DNA of 6,957 bases. It comes from Gemmatimonadaceae bacterium. GTDB taxonomy: Bacteria; Gemmatimonadota; Gemmatimonadetes; Gemmatimonadales; Gemmatimonadaceae. The stretch covers positions 1 to 6,957 of the forward strand of contig JACCRL010000122.1 in assembly GCA_013813605.1 (NCBI GenBank). The letters run 5' to 3'. A model generated the notes under the pieces. The model did not search any database. It was not told the origin of the DNA and saw nothing but the letters and a program-made list of their open reading frames with translations. Positions 6,345 through 6,957 of this stretch are shown in pieces; the first letter of the stretch is position 1; every line of letters begins with the position of its first letter. Position numbers and translations under genes: made by a program.

Positions 6345-6957
6345 AAAGGCGGCGCGGTCGCGTTGGGCTGAGCGCACACGCTCCAGGCGCCTTGCCCGGC
6401 GTCTCTCAACCACTTCCTTCCCTCGTCCGTTCGGTTGAGTCGCATCATCGAGCAGCCGAGATACCCTTTGGCGGCGGGATCCGCGGGGTTCGCTTTCACT
6501 GCGCGCACGAAAAACTTCCGCGCGAGGTCGTATTGCCTGCTGAACAGCAGCACCAATCCCATCTCGCGTAGCGCAATCGAATTCGTTGGATCGAGGCGGA
6601 GCGCCGTATCGAGTTGCGCCCGCGCTCCCGTCATGTCGCCCGACTCACGCGCGAGCCGCGCGAGAAAAATGTGCGGCGTCGCAAGCGTCGGGTTGTCGCG
6701 CGCGACCTTGGAGAACTCTCCGCGGGCGCGCTCGCGCTGGCCGGAGCGCATCGATTCTATTCCGGCATTCATGTCAGCGTCCGGACTTCCGCGCTGCGTG
6801 AACGCCCAGTAACCGCCGCCGAGCAGCAGAATTGCCAGCAGCGGAAACCCGATCATAGCGGCGAGCGGAACCTTCCTTCGCTCCGTTGCGCGCAAGGCTT
6901 CGTCGCTCGACGCAACCTGCGCGCGCGGAGGCGCGGCAGCGGCCGGGGGCGCCGCAT
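6341..6957 (-). CDS. Membrane-anchored TPR-repeat protein, 5' end truncated by window
   Basis: The reading frame is open to the window edge, so the true start lies outside. Visible from the edge inward: an Ala/Pro-rich linker of about 20 residues (AAPPAAAAPPR...), a basic patch RATERRK, one transmembrane helix (VPLAAMIGFPLLAILLLGGGYWAF, about 29-52 of the visible chain), then about three to four tetratricopeptide repeats. Typical TPR text is ARAQLDTALRLDPTNSIAL, followed by a second ending in FFVRAVKANPADPAAKGYLG; the last repeat has a Cys-Ser-Met-Met variation and the protein ends GQGAWSVCAQPNATAPPL. TPRs are protein-binding scaffolds. With the basic patch on the linker side, the positive-inside rule puts the linker in the cytoplasm and the TPR domain outside. 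It is the first visible operon gene, overlapping the ATPase start by GTGA. It may assist the transporter or be only a positional neighbour. A cytoplasmic zinc ribbon before the linker is common in such proteins but cannot be seen here. Confidence 0.85.
   Translation of the reverse strand, partial: AAPPAAAAPPRAQVASSDEALRATERRKVPLAAMIGFPLLAILLLGGGYWAFTQRGSPDADMNAGIESMRSGQRERARGEFSKVARDNPTLATPHIFLARLARESGDMTGARAQLDTALRLDPTNSIALREMGLVLLFSRQYDLARKFFVRAVKANPADPAAKGYLGCSMMRLNRTDEGRKWLRDAGQGAWSVCAQPNATAPPL

Noticed and set aside
6341..6895. TTG at 6895 as the start of the TPR protein
   Set aside because: The frame stays open upstream to the window edge through a plausible Ala/Pro-rich linker, and no ribosome binding site precedes the TTG, so the gene is better treated as 5'-truncated.

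Overview
This is a GC-rich, gene-dense bacterial chromosomal segment with six protein-coding genes, two of them cut by the window edges. I see no RNA genes, CRISPR array, insertion sequence, phage genes or integrase. High GC, very short or overlapping gene junctions, the near absence of Shine-Dalgarno sequences, and a likely Ala/Pro-linker-TM-TPR protein next to an ABC-2 transporter fit an uncultured or soil Gemmatimonadota-type (or Acidobacteriota-like) bacterium. That placement is an impression from gene style, not a database result.

Layout. Positions 1-496 (minus, 3' end off the window) encode a CDP-alcohol phosphatidyltransferase with a complete catalytic signature; it makes an anionic phospholipid such as phosphatidylglycerolphosphate or cardiolipin. 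A 66-base divergent spacer (497-562) separates it from 563-2089 (plus), a 508-residue protein with six predicted membrane helices fused to a C-terminal domain that looks like a glycosidase-type TIM barrel. The spacer has near mirror-image leaders next to both start codons. The plus gene then meets the next gene tail to tail, the two stop codons sharing one CTAG.

The rest (2086-6957) is a compact minus-strand operon, read in this order: a membrane-anchored TPR protein (5' end off the window), an ABC transporter ATPase, its ABC-2-type permease, and a two-domain M16 zinc peptidase. The first two junctions are 4-base stop/start overlaps (GTGA and ATGA) and the third is a 15-base gap, so the four are probably co-transcribed and the first three translationally coupled.

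How they may work together. ATPase and permease form a two-part ABC-2 transporter. The M16 peptidase has no signal peptide and probably cleaves peptides in the cytoplasm. Transporter plus M16 peptidase recalls peptide maturation and export loci such as the alb genes of Bacillus subtilis, but no precursor peptide or maturation enzyme is visible here, so a peptide-handling role is only a hypothesis. The least familiar gene is the membrane/TIM-barrel fusion, whose barrel seems to lack the usual catalytic glutamate.
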